64,000 bases of DNA, taken from the NCBI RefSeq assembly GCF_900167145.1, contig NZ_FUWG01000002.1, positions 310,001-374,000 of the forward strand. The letters run 5' to 3'. Positions 42,996 to 51,223 of this stretch are shown in pieces. Position numbers and translations under genes: made by a program. This DNA is from Treponema porcinum (GTDB taxonomy: Bacteria > Spirochaetota > Spirochaetia > Treponematales > Treponemataceae). Below the pieces are notes generated by a model. The model was not told the origin of the DNA and ran no database searches. It saw only the letters and a list, made by a program, of their open reading frames with translations. Positions within the stretch are counted from its first letter, which is position 1. Every line of letters begins with the position of its first letter.

Positions 42996-44426
42996 CTATA
43001 GTTTGTCTATAAGCATAGAACACTTGCCCGACGGAATCGGAAGTGTCTTTTTCTTCTGGTCAAGAATATTGATGGTAAAGTAGTAAAGTTTTTCACTTTC
43101 CATCTGGATTTCCCAGCCACGATTACTCTTGTTGCTCAAGATAGTAATCAGGTTGCGTTTAAGGGAAAGATTTTCTATACCCATTATTTCAAGGTTCGGG
43201 ATAATCCAGTCAACCGTTTTGCGTGGAAGGCTGATTGAAAGTCCTATGACATTTTCAATCATCAGCGCAATGGTAGAAAGACCTGAGCCGGCAAGGAAAT
43301 GCATGCGCGGAAAATCCGGGTGTTCAGACCAGGACGCTTTTCCTTCTTTGCACGGAAGGTAAGCCTCGTAGATGTCGCCTTTCTGGTTATCATCGTTGGG
43401 CATAAGTCCTTCAAGGATAAAATACAGGTGACGGATTGAACATTCGCGTGCAAGTTCGTACTGCTGGTATTTTTCAAGTCCCTTGATGACCATAAAATTA
43501 AACATAGGGAAGACGCTTCCGCGGAATCCTTCTCCATTTTCCCGGAAATTCGGACTGTCTGCCGAAAGTGTAGGGAACGGATGTTCGGTACCGAACGTTG
43601 TAGGATTATTCAGGTGTGCAATAAGCATTTCTGACTTGTCTGCATTCGGAATTTCTGCAAGAAGCGGCCAGAAACCGGCGATTGTTTTTTCGATAAGATG
43701 GTTTCCGTCCTTATCAAGGTCGTGGTAGAAACCTGTTGCATTATCCCACATCAGCGAGTTAATACGCGTCTTTATGGAGAAGTACATACGGCGGTACTGG
43801 AAGCTTAAGTCCTTGTCGTTCAGAATGTCGCCGAGCGCAGACATATGGGAAGCGTTTATTGCCATTGCCGCATTAAAGTCAACAGGATAATATACGTTTT
43901 CGCGAGGTGCGTTCATCATTGTTGATGCAACTGCCGGTACGGCATACAGTCCGTTTTCCTGCTTAAACGTGGCATCAATCCAGTTCATGTATTTCTGCAG
44001 GACAGGCATAACTTCCTTTATGCGCTTTTTATTTGCAGATTTGTGGTATAAGTTGAATTCCGCCCAGGCAAAAAGAGGCATTCCGATTCCTTCCGGGTTT
44101 TCAGAAGAAAGAAGAGGCTGGTTTGTCTTTACGTCATACTTCCAGCGGATAGCACCGTTTTCTTCCTGTCGGGCATAGAAATAATCAATGTTCTTGTTTG
44201 CATCAAAATTACGGTTTGAGTACACAAGAAAAAAAGACGAGAAGATTGATTCAAACTGATCTATAATAAACTTGCCGTCTACCGGATAGATAAAATATCC
44301 GTCCGCAGATTTTTCTTCCGTTTTCGGATCAATCCAGTAATCCGAAAGCATGTTCCAAGATTTATTATAAATATCTACAAAATCCTGATCGTAAAAATGG
44401 ATTTTTGGGAAATCGTGTTTGTTCAC
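42996..44426 (-). CDS. Glycoside hydrolase with (alpha/alpha)6 fold, GH63/GH37-like
   Basis: The 476-residue protein resembles the mannosylglycerate hydrolase and trehalase group of (alpha/alpha)6 barrels: DQFESIFSSFFLVYSNR near the N-terminus, YPVDFNAAMAINASHMSALG in the centre, and GEGFRGSVFPMFNFMVIKGLEKY near residue 300 (corresponding to the GGYWRGP catalytic region), then a C-terminal beta domain. It has no signal peptide, so it acts in the cytoplasm. The start is a GTG with AGGAG in front. The exact sugar cannot be read from the motifs; release of glucose or mannose from a small solute or short glycan is plausible. The ppx start is 32 bases downstream. Confidence 0.78.
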   Translation of the reverse strand: MNKHDFPKIHFYDQDFVDIYNKSWNMLSDYWIDPKTEEKSADGYFIYPVDGKFIIDQFESIFSSFFLVYSNRNFDANKNIDYFYARQEENGAIRWKYDVKTNQPLLSSENPEGIGMPLFAWAEFNLYHKSANKKRIKEVMPVLQKYMNWIDATFKQENGLYAVPAVASTMMNAPRENVYYPVDFNAAMAINASHMSALGDILNDKDLSFQYRRMYFSIKTRINSLMWDNATGFYHDLDKDGNHLIEKTIAGFWPLLAEIPNADKSEMLIAHLNNPTTFGTEHPFPTLSADSPNFRENGEGFRGSVFPMFNFMVIKGLEKYQQYELARECSIRHLYFILEGLMPNDDNQKGDIYEAYLPCKEGKASWSEHPDFPRMHFLAGSGLSTIALMIENVIGLSISLPRKTVDWIIPNLEIMGIENLSLKRNLITILSNKSNRGWEIQMESEKLYYFTINILDQKKKTLPIPSGKCSMLIDKL

Positions 44427-44591
44427 AAAAACTCCTAAGATCTGCTTTTGGTAAAAGCCAAAACATTTCTTCTAGTATACCATATTTTATCTAAAAACGA
44501 TATAATTTTTATGTTTTTTATGTAAAAAGATAAAAAATGACGCGGTTCGGCTTGTGCCGGTCTGTACAGTTTTTATCTTCTGGAGATTTTT

Positions 44592-46943
44592 ATGTATCAG
44601 TCATTTGTTTATATTGAAGCCAGAATACAGTTGCCTCCTGTTGATTCTGTGTTCAGGGAGGACGAAAAGACGCACCGGATTTCGGTTGATTCTGATGTTC
44701 TGAAAAAAGTTCTGATTCTTTCCCGGGCGCTTGGCTGTACAGTTCCAGATTTGTCTGATATAGAGCATATCACCGGAAACATAATAAAGCCGGAGACTGA
44801 AAAAAACTTTACCGGCTATTCAATAAAAATTGCAGAAAGCGGTTCGATGAATATTCTGTTTCACAGCCGCCAGAAGTCTGTTTGCATAGAAGAAGTACGC
44901 ATAGAGGAAGATGCCGGCCGGCTTACGCACGCAAACGGAATTGCCAGAATGGATTTTTCCTGCGCCGGCTATCCGAGTATGCGCATAAAGACTGCTCCGT
45001 CGTTTGAACTTGGCGAAGAAGTGCAGATTTTTCTGGAGGAACTCCGCCGGCTTTCGCAATACCTTCACCTTACGGCAGAAGGCGCCGGCGACAGCGCAAT
45101 ACGGTGCAATGCGTACGTTGCGCTTGCTTTGTATCCCGGAAAACCTGATTATTACGTAAAGCTCAGGAATTTAAATTCGTTTAATTTTGCGCGAAAGGCA
45201 GTAAATGAAGAACTTACGCGTCAGGAAAATATGCTTTCCTGCGGAGAGGAAGTTCCGGCACAGAGCCGCATCTGGAACGAGCATAAGTCCTGCACGGAAT
45301 TCTATCAGGAAAGGACAGATTTACCGGCGCGTTTTGAAAAGATAAATCCGTGCCAGACGTTTAATATAGAAAAAGCCTCACAGAATATTGAACTTGAAGA
45401 AAACGTTGAACTTCCTGAAGCGCGGCGGCAGCGGTTGAAAAAGCAGTACGGCGTTTCCAGATTGCGCGCCGAATTCCTTTGCGACTACAAGGACAGGGCT
45501 GATTTTTTTGAAAATACTGTTGCGCTAGGGGCAAAACCTCTTAATGCGGCGCATTGGATGGCATCCGAACTTACGCGCCTTTTGAACAAGAAAGGCATTC
45601 TCATTTCCCAGTCCAAAATGAAGCCGGAGAATTTTGCATTCATCATAAAAAAACTTGATTGCGGAGAAATGCACAGCGCCACGGCGAAAACGCTTTTACG
45701 CGCGACTTTTGAAACCGGCACTAATCCTGAAAAACTTATAAAGACTCTTAATATTTCCGAAATCGGTACTGAAAGGGAGCTTCTTCCGTATGTAAAAAAG
45801 GTAATTTCGGAGAATGCAGAACTTTGCAAGACGCTTAAAAGCGGAGAAATGCCGCCGCTTGAATTCCTTACCGGTCTTGTAATGAAAGAAACAAAAGGAA
45901 AGGCTGTTCCGCAGATTGTAAAGGCGCTCATCAAGCAGGAACTGAACATCAGCGTAATTTATATGATTACGACAGGCGGTGCAATTTCTGCGGTTCGTCA
46001 CGCTGACGGAACGATTACAAGCGGCGATTCGTCTGCCCTGAAGGAGATTGCAGGAATTGTTGCACCTGATATTCCGGTTCAGATAATTTCTGCCGGTCAG
46101 TATTTGAGTGAAGAACTTGAACCTGCAAACTGGGCGGAACTTATAAGCGAAGTTGCCTCCCGCATAAACGCAGGAACGGCAAACGGCATTGTAATAACGC
46201 ACGGAACATACACCCTTTCTTATACGGCTGCCCTGCTTTTCTGGCTTTTTTCAGATGCAGGTGTTCCTGTTGTGCTTACAGCATCTTCTTCCCTGCCGTC
46301 AGAATCTTCCGAAGCGGCAGACAATCTCCGGCTTGCAATAAAAACGGCCGTGGAGCAGAAAAACGGTGTATATGTAACGTTCGGCGGAAAAATACTTTCT
46401 CCGCTCAACCTGCATTTTGACCGTCCTGGAAGTTTCTGCAACTGGAATTTGAAAGAACAGCTGTACACCGACACCGGCCCGATTGCAATGCAGTTCAGCG
46501 GAATTGGCGAACTTGATAAAGAAGTAATTACACGTCTTTTAGTTGAGGCAAGCGGCAAGATGTTTATGTGCCGTCTTTATCCGGGATTTAGGAGCGATTT
46601 GTACAAGTCGATAATCGCCTACTCAAAAGTCCATTCGATATTCCTTGAAATGTACGGAATAGGAAGCGGCAATATGAAAAATTCTGACTTTTCGCTAAAG
46701 CCGCTGCTGCTTTCCGGGAACAGCAAGGGAATACGCTTTTACTGTACGTCCCAGCAGAAAATAAATCTTGATTTTTCGCAGTACGTAACGGCACTGAACG
46801 TATGGCGCGAAGGTGCAGTTCCTATGGGCTACCTTACGACGGAATCCGCCGTGGCGCTTTACTTTGCGTGCGCCATAGCCGCAGACAATGAGGTGGAATT
46901 CGACGAACTTATGGAAACGTACGCATCGCTTTATTCAAACTAG
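44592..46943 (+). CDS. GatB-like / asparaginase-like (GatD-like) fusion, probable pseudo-enzyme
   Basis: The 783-residue protein joins two halves of amidotransferase type. Residues 1-270 follow GatB (VYIEARIQL for GLEVHVQL, VRIEEDAGRL at 102-111, IRCNAYVAL, KLRNLNSFNFARKAVNEE), and 290-455 follow the GatB helical and YqeY tail domains (LPEARRQRLKKQYGVS, AAHWMASELTRLLNKKG, FLTGLVMKETKGKAVPQIV). Residues 457-783 follow the L-asparaginase/GatD fold (TTGGAIS, ITHGTYTLSYTAALLF). Key residues are changed: the metal-site His is Arg11, the LEIVSEP region is MRIKTAP (130-136), the zinc Cys pairs are absent, the first catalytic Thr is Ala464, and the Asp after Thr539 is Tyr540. GGAG precedes the ATG. 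It is a single gene between the glycosidase and liv genes. Function unknown. Confidence 0.85.
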   Translation: MYQSFVYIEARIQLPPVDSVFREDEKTHRISVDSDVLKKVLILSRALGCTVPDLSDIEHITGNIIKPETEKNFTGYSIKIAESGSMNILFHSRQKSVCIEEVRIEEDAGRLTHANGIARMDFSCAGYPSMRIKTAPSFELGEEVQIFLEELRRLSQYLHLTAEGAGDSAIRCNAYVALALYPGKPDYYVKLRNLNSFNFARKAVNEELTRQENMLSCGEEVPAQSRIWNEHKSCTEFYQERTDLPARFEKINPCQTFNIEKASQNIELEENVELPEARRQRLKKQYGVSRLRAEFLCDYKDRADFFENTVALGAKPLNAAHWMASELTRLLNKKGILISQSKMKPENFAFIIKKLDCGEMHSATAKTLLRATFETGTNPEKLIKTLNISEIGTERELLPYVKKVISENAELCKTLKSGEMPPLEFLTGLVMKETKGKAVPQIVKALIKQELNISVIYMITTGGAISAVRHADGTITSGDSSALKEIAGIVAPDIPVQIISAGQYLSEELEPANWAELISEVASRINAGTANGIVITHGTYTLSYTAALLFWLFSDAGVPVVLTASSSLPSESSEAADNLRLAIKTAVEQKNGVYVTFGGKILSPLNLHFDRPGSFCNWNLKEQLYTDTGPIAMQFSGIGELDKEVITRLLVEASGKMFMCRLYPGFRSDLYKSIIAYSKVHSIFLEMYGIGSGNMKNSDFSLKPLLLSGNSKGIRFYCTSQQKINLDFSQYVTALNVWREGAVPMGYLTTESAVALYFACAIAADNEVEFDELMETYASLYSN

Positions 46944-46967
46944 TCAAACTGGTGCGGTGGCGCGCGT

Positions 46968-47675
46968 TTATCCTCCGAGATATGCGCTTTTTACGGAATC
47001 GTCGGCGATAAGGTCGGATGCCTTGCCGCTTTTTGTAACCGTTCCCGTTTCAAGAACGTATGCGCGGTCAGCAATGGAGAGTGCCTTAAACGCATTCTGT
47101 TCTACAAGCAGGATTGTCGTTCCGTCTGCATTTATACGCCTGATAATTTCAAAAATCTCGTCAACAAGAATAGGAGCAAGACCCATAGAAGGCTCGTCAA
47201 GGAGAAGCAGTTTCGGTTGAGCCATAAGCGCGCGTCCCATTGCAAGCATCTGCTGTTCGCCGCCGCTTAATGTTCCGGCATTTTGGCGGATTCTTTCTTT
47301 AAGGCGCGGGAAAAATCCGAATACACGTTCCATATCCCTTTCTATTCCGTCCTTGTCTTTTCTAAGGTATGCACCAAGTTCAAGGTTTTCAAGAACAGTG
47401 AGATTTGCAAATATGCGGCGGCCTTCCGGAACCTGTATCAAATTCTGGCGGACGATTTTGTCCGGGTGAACGGCGGTAATGTCGTTTCCGTTAAAGAAAA
47501 TCGAGCCGGACTGTTTTTTTATGATATTGGATATTGAGTTTAGCGTAGTCGTTTTTCCTGCGCCGTTTGCTCCGATAAGGGTGATGATTTCGCCCTCGTC
47601 AACATAGAACGAAATGCCGCGTACGGCTTTTATTGCGCCGTAAGAAACGCACAGGTCTTTTACTTCAAGCATCAT
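46968..47675 (-). CDS. livF: Branched-chain amino acid ABC transporter ATPase LivF
   Basis: The 235-residue ATPase has Walker A GANGAGKTT near residue 33, the signature LSGGEQQML near 135, Walker B LLLLDEPSMGLAP near 155 and a switch His replaced by Gln in LLVEQNA, which is normal for LivF. The open frame runs to 47690, but GGAGG sits 8 bases before the ATG at 47675. It begins 1 base after the livG stop. It pairs with LivG to power import through LivH and LivM. It is the last gene of the operon. Confidence 0.93.
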   Translation of the reverse strand: MMLEVKDLCVSYGAIKAVRGISFYVDEGEIITLIGANGAGKTTTLNSISNIIKKQSGSIFFNGNDITAVHPDKIVRQNLIQVPEGRRIFANLTVLENLELGAYLRKDKDGIERDMERVFGFFPRLKERIRQNAGTLSGGEQQMLAMGRALMAQPKLLLLDEPSMGLAPILVDEIFEIIRRINADGTTILLVEQNAFKALSIADRAYVLETGTVTKSGKASDLIADDSVKSAYLGG

Positions 47676-47676
47676 T

Positions 47677-48468
47677 CTATTCACCTCCAAGGTACGCTTT
47701 GATAACCTGCGGATTTGATTTTATTTCCTCAGGTGTGCCGGACGCGATGATTTTTCCGTAATTAAGAACCATAATCCGTTCGCAAATTCCCATAACAAGT
47801 TTCATATCGTGTTCAATCAGAAGAATTGTCAGGTTGAATTCCCTGCGGATAAAGGCAATCATTTCCATAAGTTCGTGCGTTTCCTGCGGATTCATACCGG
47901 CTGCCGGTTCGTCAAGAAGAAGCAGTTTTGGATTTGAGGCAAGCGCGCGCACGATTTCAAGCTTGCGCTGTTCTCCGTACGGAAGGTTTTTTGCAAGTTC
48001 CCTGCATTTTCCGTCTATTTTAAACAGCGAAAGAAGCTGCATTACTTTTTCCGTCATAATCTGTTCGTCGCGGCGGAAACGTGATGTGCGGAATAAAACG
48101 TCAAGCGGATTTGAGATGCGCGAATTGTGGAGCGCAATGCGTACGTTGTCAAGAACGGTAAGGTTTCCGAAAAGGCGGATATTCTGGAACGTGCGCGCAA
48201 TTCCCAGCTTGTTCAACTGTGCAGGATTAGCCTTGTTTATTACGCGGACTTTATTTTCCCTGTCCCAGTATGACAGCTGACCGGAAGTAGGCGTATAAAT
48301 TCCGCTTACCATATTGAACATCGTCGTTTTTCCAGCACCGTTCGGTCCGATAAGACCAATCAGTTCGCCTTCGTATAAGTCAAAACTTGCATCGCTTACA
48401 GCGCAAAGTCCGCCGAAAACAATTGAAATGTCGGAAGCCTGAAGAACCAGATTTTTTTCGCTGCTCAT
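47677..48468 (-). CDS. livG: Branched-chain amino acid ABC transporter ATPase LivG
   Basis: The 263-residue ATPase has Walker A GPNGAGKTT near residue 41, the long LivG insertion with FQNIRLFGNLTVLDNVRIALH near 94, the signature LPYGEQRKLEIVRALAS near 160, Walker B LLLLDEPAAGMNPQE near 180, and a switch His in LIEHDMKLV. The C-terminus ends in the LivG-typical VIKAYLGGE. Its start overlaps the livM stop, so the two are translationally coupled. Confidence 0.94.
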   Translation of the reverse strand: MSSEKNLVLQASDISIVFGGLCAVSDASFDLYEGELIGLIGPNGAGKTTMFNMVSGIYTPTSGQLSYWDRENKVRVINKANPAQLNKLGIARTFQNIRLFGNLTVLDNVRIALHNSRISNPLDVLFRTSRFRRDEQIMTEKVMQLLSLFKIDGKCRELAKNLPYGEQRKLEIVRALASNPKLLLLDEPAAGMNPQETHELMEMIAFIRREFNLTILLIEHDMKLVMGICERIMVLNYGKIIASGTPEEIKSNPQVIKAYLGGE

Positions 48469-49490
48469 TATTCTGCCTCCCTGCGTGATTTTCTGGAAAA
48501 CGCATTTTTTATGCGCGCCGGGAGCGTTTTAAGTCCGCCGCTTTTTATCCATTCAAATGCGTTTACAAATGAGAATTCTTTTGTACCTAAAAGTCCCTGT
48601 GGACGGAACAGCATTACAAGAATAAGGACTACCGGGTAGAACAGAAGCCTGTAGTTCTGGAGAAATCTGAGTGATTCCTGAAGGAAAGTAAGTACATAGG
48701 CTGCAAGAACGCTTCCTGTCATAGAACCCATACCGCCAAGAACTACGAAAATCAGATAGTCAATGCTTTTTGTAAAGGCAGCCTGTTCCGGCTTGATAAA
48801 ACCGATGAGCATAACGTAGAGGGAACCGCCTATTCCTGCTACAAAACTTGCAAGGACAAAACCCGTCATTTTGTAGCGGAAAACAGGAATTCCGCAGGAG
48901 TTTGCCGCAATTTCATCTTCGCGGACGGCAAGAATTGCGCGACCGTAGGAAGAACGGATTACGTTCTGCACAAGTACGATTATAAGCACAAGGACTGACG
49001 TAATTGTAAGGACGGCAATAGTCGAATCCATCGTAAGGATTGTGTTGAAGGACTTTCCGTTAGGACCGCCCGTAAGTTTTTTCATATTTACAAGGACGAC
49101 GCGGATAATTTCGCCGAATGCAAGCGTTACGATTGCAAGATAGTCGCCTTCCAGCTTAAGCGTCGGAAAACCGATGAGAAATCCGAACAGCGCAGTAACT
49201 ATTCCGGCAAGAACGACGGACACCGGAAGCGGAACGTGAAGTATTGTATTGAATAAAATCGTTGAATATGCGCCGAGCGCCATAAATCCTGCCTGCCCCA
49301 GACTTAGCTGACCGGTAATTCCGCTTATCAGGTTTACGCTTATCGCCATAATTGCATAAACGCCTGCCTGTGAAAGAATACCGGCGATGTATTCGTCGAT
49401 TACGCCGGATGCTACAAGAACGGTAGGAATGAGGATTGCAGCGGCTGCGATTACAGTCAGAAGGATTGTGTGCTGAATGTGTTTTTTCAT
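48468..49490 (-). CDS. livM: Branched-chain amino acid ABC transporter permease LivM
   Basis: The 340-residue inner-membrane permease has about eight to ten membrane segments and the BPD_transp_2 features: ISGITGQLSLGQAGFMALGAY near residue 60, SSYGRAILAVREDEIAANSCGI near 190 (the loop that touches the ATPases), and LGGMGSMTGSVLAAYVL near 250. It lies 11 bases after livH and overlaps livG by a single base. Together with LivH it forms the import channel. Confidence 0.93.
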   Translation of the reverse strand: MKKHIQHTILLTVIAAAAILIPTVLVASGVIDEYIAGILSQAGVYAIMAISVNLISGITGQLSLGQAGFMALGAYSTILFNTILHVPLPVSVVLAGIVTALFGFLIGFPTLKLEGDYLAIVTLAFGEIIRVVLVNMKKLTGGPNGKSFNTILTMDSTIAVLTITSVLVLIIVLVQNVIRSSYGRAILAVREDEIAANSCGIPVFRYKMTGFVLASFVAGIGGSLYVMLIGFIKPEQAAFTKSIDYLIFVVLGGMGSMTGSVLAAYVLTFLQESLRFLQNYRLLFYPVVLILVMLFRPQGLLGTKEFSFVNAFEWIKSGGLKTLPARIKNAFSRKSRREAE

Positions 49491-49501
49491 AAATGCCTCC
49501 G

Positions 49502-50443
49502 CTATACCTTTACCGATGTTTTCTTTCCGAAAAGTCCAGTCGGCTTTATAAGAAGAATGACAATCAGAATTCCATAAGAAATTGCGTCGGCATACTGGGA
49601 ACTGAGGTAGCCTTTTGTAAGCGTTTCTGCAATTCCCAGAATTATTCCTCCTGCCATTGCACCCGGAATTGAGCCTATTCCTCCGAGAACCGCCGCAACG
49701 AAGGCCTTTAGTCCCGGAATGTAGCCCATCATAGGGTCAATGAGCGGATACGCTGTAGCATAAAGAACTCCGCCTGCGCCGGCAAGAATCGAGCCGATAA
49801 GGAACGTTACTGCAATAATACGGTTTACGTTTATTCCCATAAGGGCGGATGCCTGAAGGTCATAGGAAACGGCCTGCATCGCTTTTCCGGTTTTTGTATG
49901 GTTTACGATGAAATTCAGAAGAATCATAAGGACGGCACTTGTAATGATGACAATCAGTGTCGTGGTTGAAACGGAAACTACATTGAACGTAAAATTGTGA
50001 ACCGGCATAGTCGGGAACGGGCGCGGATTAGGCCCTACGAACGGAAGGATGCGCATAAGATTCTGGAGAATGAGCTCTACTGCAATCGCGGTAATCAGCG
50101 AATTAAGGCGCGGAGCAGAGCGCAGCGGACGGTATGCAAAACGTTCAATCAGAATTGCAAGAAGTCCGCAGAGAACCATAGCAGCGATGAATGCGCCTGT
50201 AAGACCGGGAACGGTAGCACCCAGACACATAAGGACAAAATATCCTGCGTATGCACCCATCATCATAACGTCGCCGTGTGCAAAGTTAATAAGTTTTACA
50301 ATACCGTAGACCATTGTGTAGCCTAAGGCGATAAGCGCATAGATACTGCCTAAAGACAGACCGTTAATAAGCTGCTGCAGGAACTCTGAAAGAAAACCTG
50401 AGTTCTGCCCAGCGTATAAAAAAAGCATAGCACCGGATTCCAA
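49502..50443 (-). CDS. livH: Branched-chain amino acid ABC transporter permease LivH
   Basis: The 313-residue permease has the LivH signature LINGLSLGSIYALIALGYTMVYGIVKLINFAHGDVMMMGAY near the N-terminus (read as several helices), GKAMQAVSYDLQASALMGINVNRI for the ATPase contact and LGGIGSIPGAMAGGIILG near 250. The TTG at 50443 has GGGAGG 5 bases upstream and is the likely start; the ATG five codons later has no ribosome-binding site. It is the first gene of livHMGF. No substrate-binding protein gene is in the operon or next to it, so a binding protein must be encoded elsewhere. Confidence 0.92.
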   Translation of the reverse strand: MESGAMLFLYAGQNSGFLSEFLQQLINGLSLGSIYALIALGYTMVYGIVKLINFAHGDVMMMGAYAGYFVLMCLGATVPGLTGAFIAAMVLCGLLAILIERFAYRPLRSAPRLNSLITAIAVELILQNLMRILPFVGPNPRPFPTMPVHNFTFNVVSVSTTTLIVIITSAVLMILLNFIVNHTKTGKAMQAVSYDLQASALMGINVNRIIAVTFLIGSILAGAGGVLYATAYPLIDPMMGYIPGLKAFVAAVLGGIGSIPGAMAGGIILGIAETLTKGYLSSQYADAISYGILIVILLIKPTGLFGKKTSVKV

Positions 50444-50641
50444 TTTTTCCTCCCGGCATAAAATGAAATAACTTTACTATTTTACTTATCCGTAGAATAT
50501 TAGTAAACTCCCTGATTAAGATACAAAACAGATTTTTGCCTTTAAAAAGCTTTTTTTTCGTTTTGTATTGTGTAAAAATTTGATTTCAAATATCTTACAG
50601 ACGGAACATTTTTTCTGGTTTTTAATGGGGATTTTACGAAA

Positions 50642-51157
50642 ATGAAAAAAAATTATTTCATGGTAAAGGCCGTCTTTCTTTTGGCGGCAGCTGTCCTTCC
50701 GGTGCTTTTAGGTTCTTGCAGTAAAAAAAACGTACAGTCCGACGCACCAGATTCAGAGACTGCCCTCCAGTCGTATGCCGGCTCTTCCGTAACGGAAAAC
50801 GGTATAAAAATTGACTTTGATTTTACTGCGCTCAATGCAACGATGGTGTATTCGGAAGTGTTCAATATGCTTGTAGAACCGGCTCATTATAACGGGAAAA
50901 AAATACGTGTCCGGGGAACGTTCAGTTCATTTATTCCTAACGGAAAGACGGAACGTGCTTATATGGTTGTGGTGTCTGATGAACATGCCTGCTGTCAGCA
51001 GGGAATTGAATTTAAACTATCCGGAGTGTGTAGTTTTCCCAAAGATTATCCGCCGCTTGATTCGGAGATAGAGATTATCGGTACCTTTATCCTTACGCAG
51101 ACGGAAGAAGGTTATGACTATTTTTACATTGCCTGTGATGAAATTACGGAACTGTAA
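50642..51157 (+). CDS. Putative lipoprotein
   Basis: The 171-residue protein has a lipoprotein signal peptide with lipobox LLGSC (Cys near residue 27) followed by a charged Ser/Lys linker. The mature part is mostly beta, with EVFNMLVEPAHYNGKKIRVRGTFSSF, a HACCQQGIEF segment with paired cysteines, and a terminal EIIGTFILTQTEEGYDYFYIACDEI. The beta pattern recalls OB-fold proteins, but I cannot name the family. GGGGA lies before the ATG. The MATE gene begins 66 bases downstream on the same strand, so they may share a transcript. Confidence 0.78.
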   Translation: MKKNYFMVKAVFLLAAAVLPVLLGSCSKKNVQSDAPDSETALQSYAGSSVTENGIKIDFDFTALNATMVYSEVFNMLVEPAHYNGKKIRVRGTFSSFIPNGKTERAYMVVVSDEHACCQQGIEFKLSGVCSFPKDYPPLDSEIEIIGTFILTQTEEGYDYFYIACDEITEL

Positions 51158-51223
51158 GGCTTTTTGCAGGAACAGCAGGCGGCGCGGGAGGGATTACAAA
51201 AGTGCTTGAATGGCAGGCAGCAG

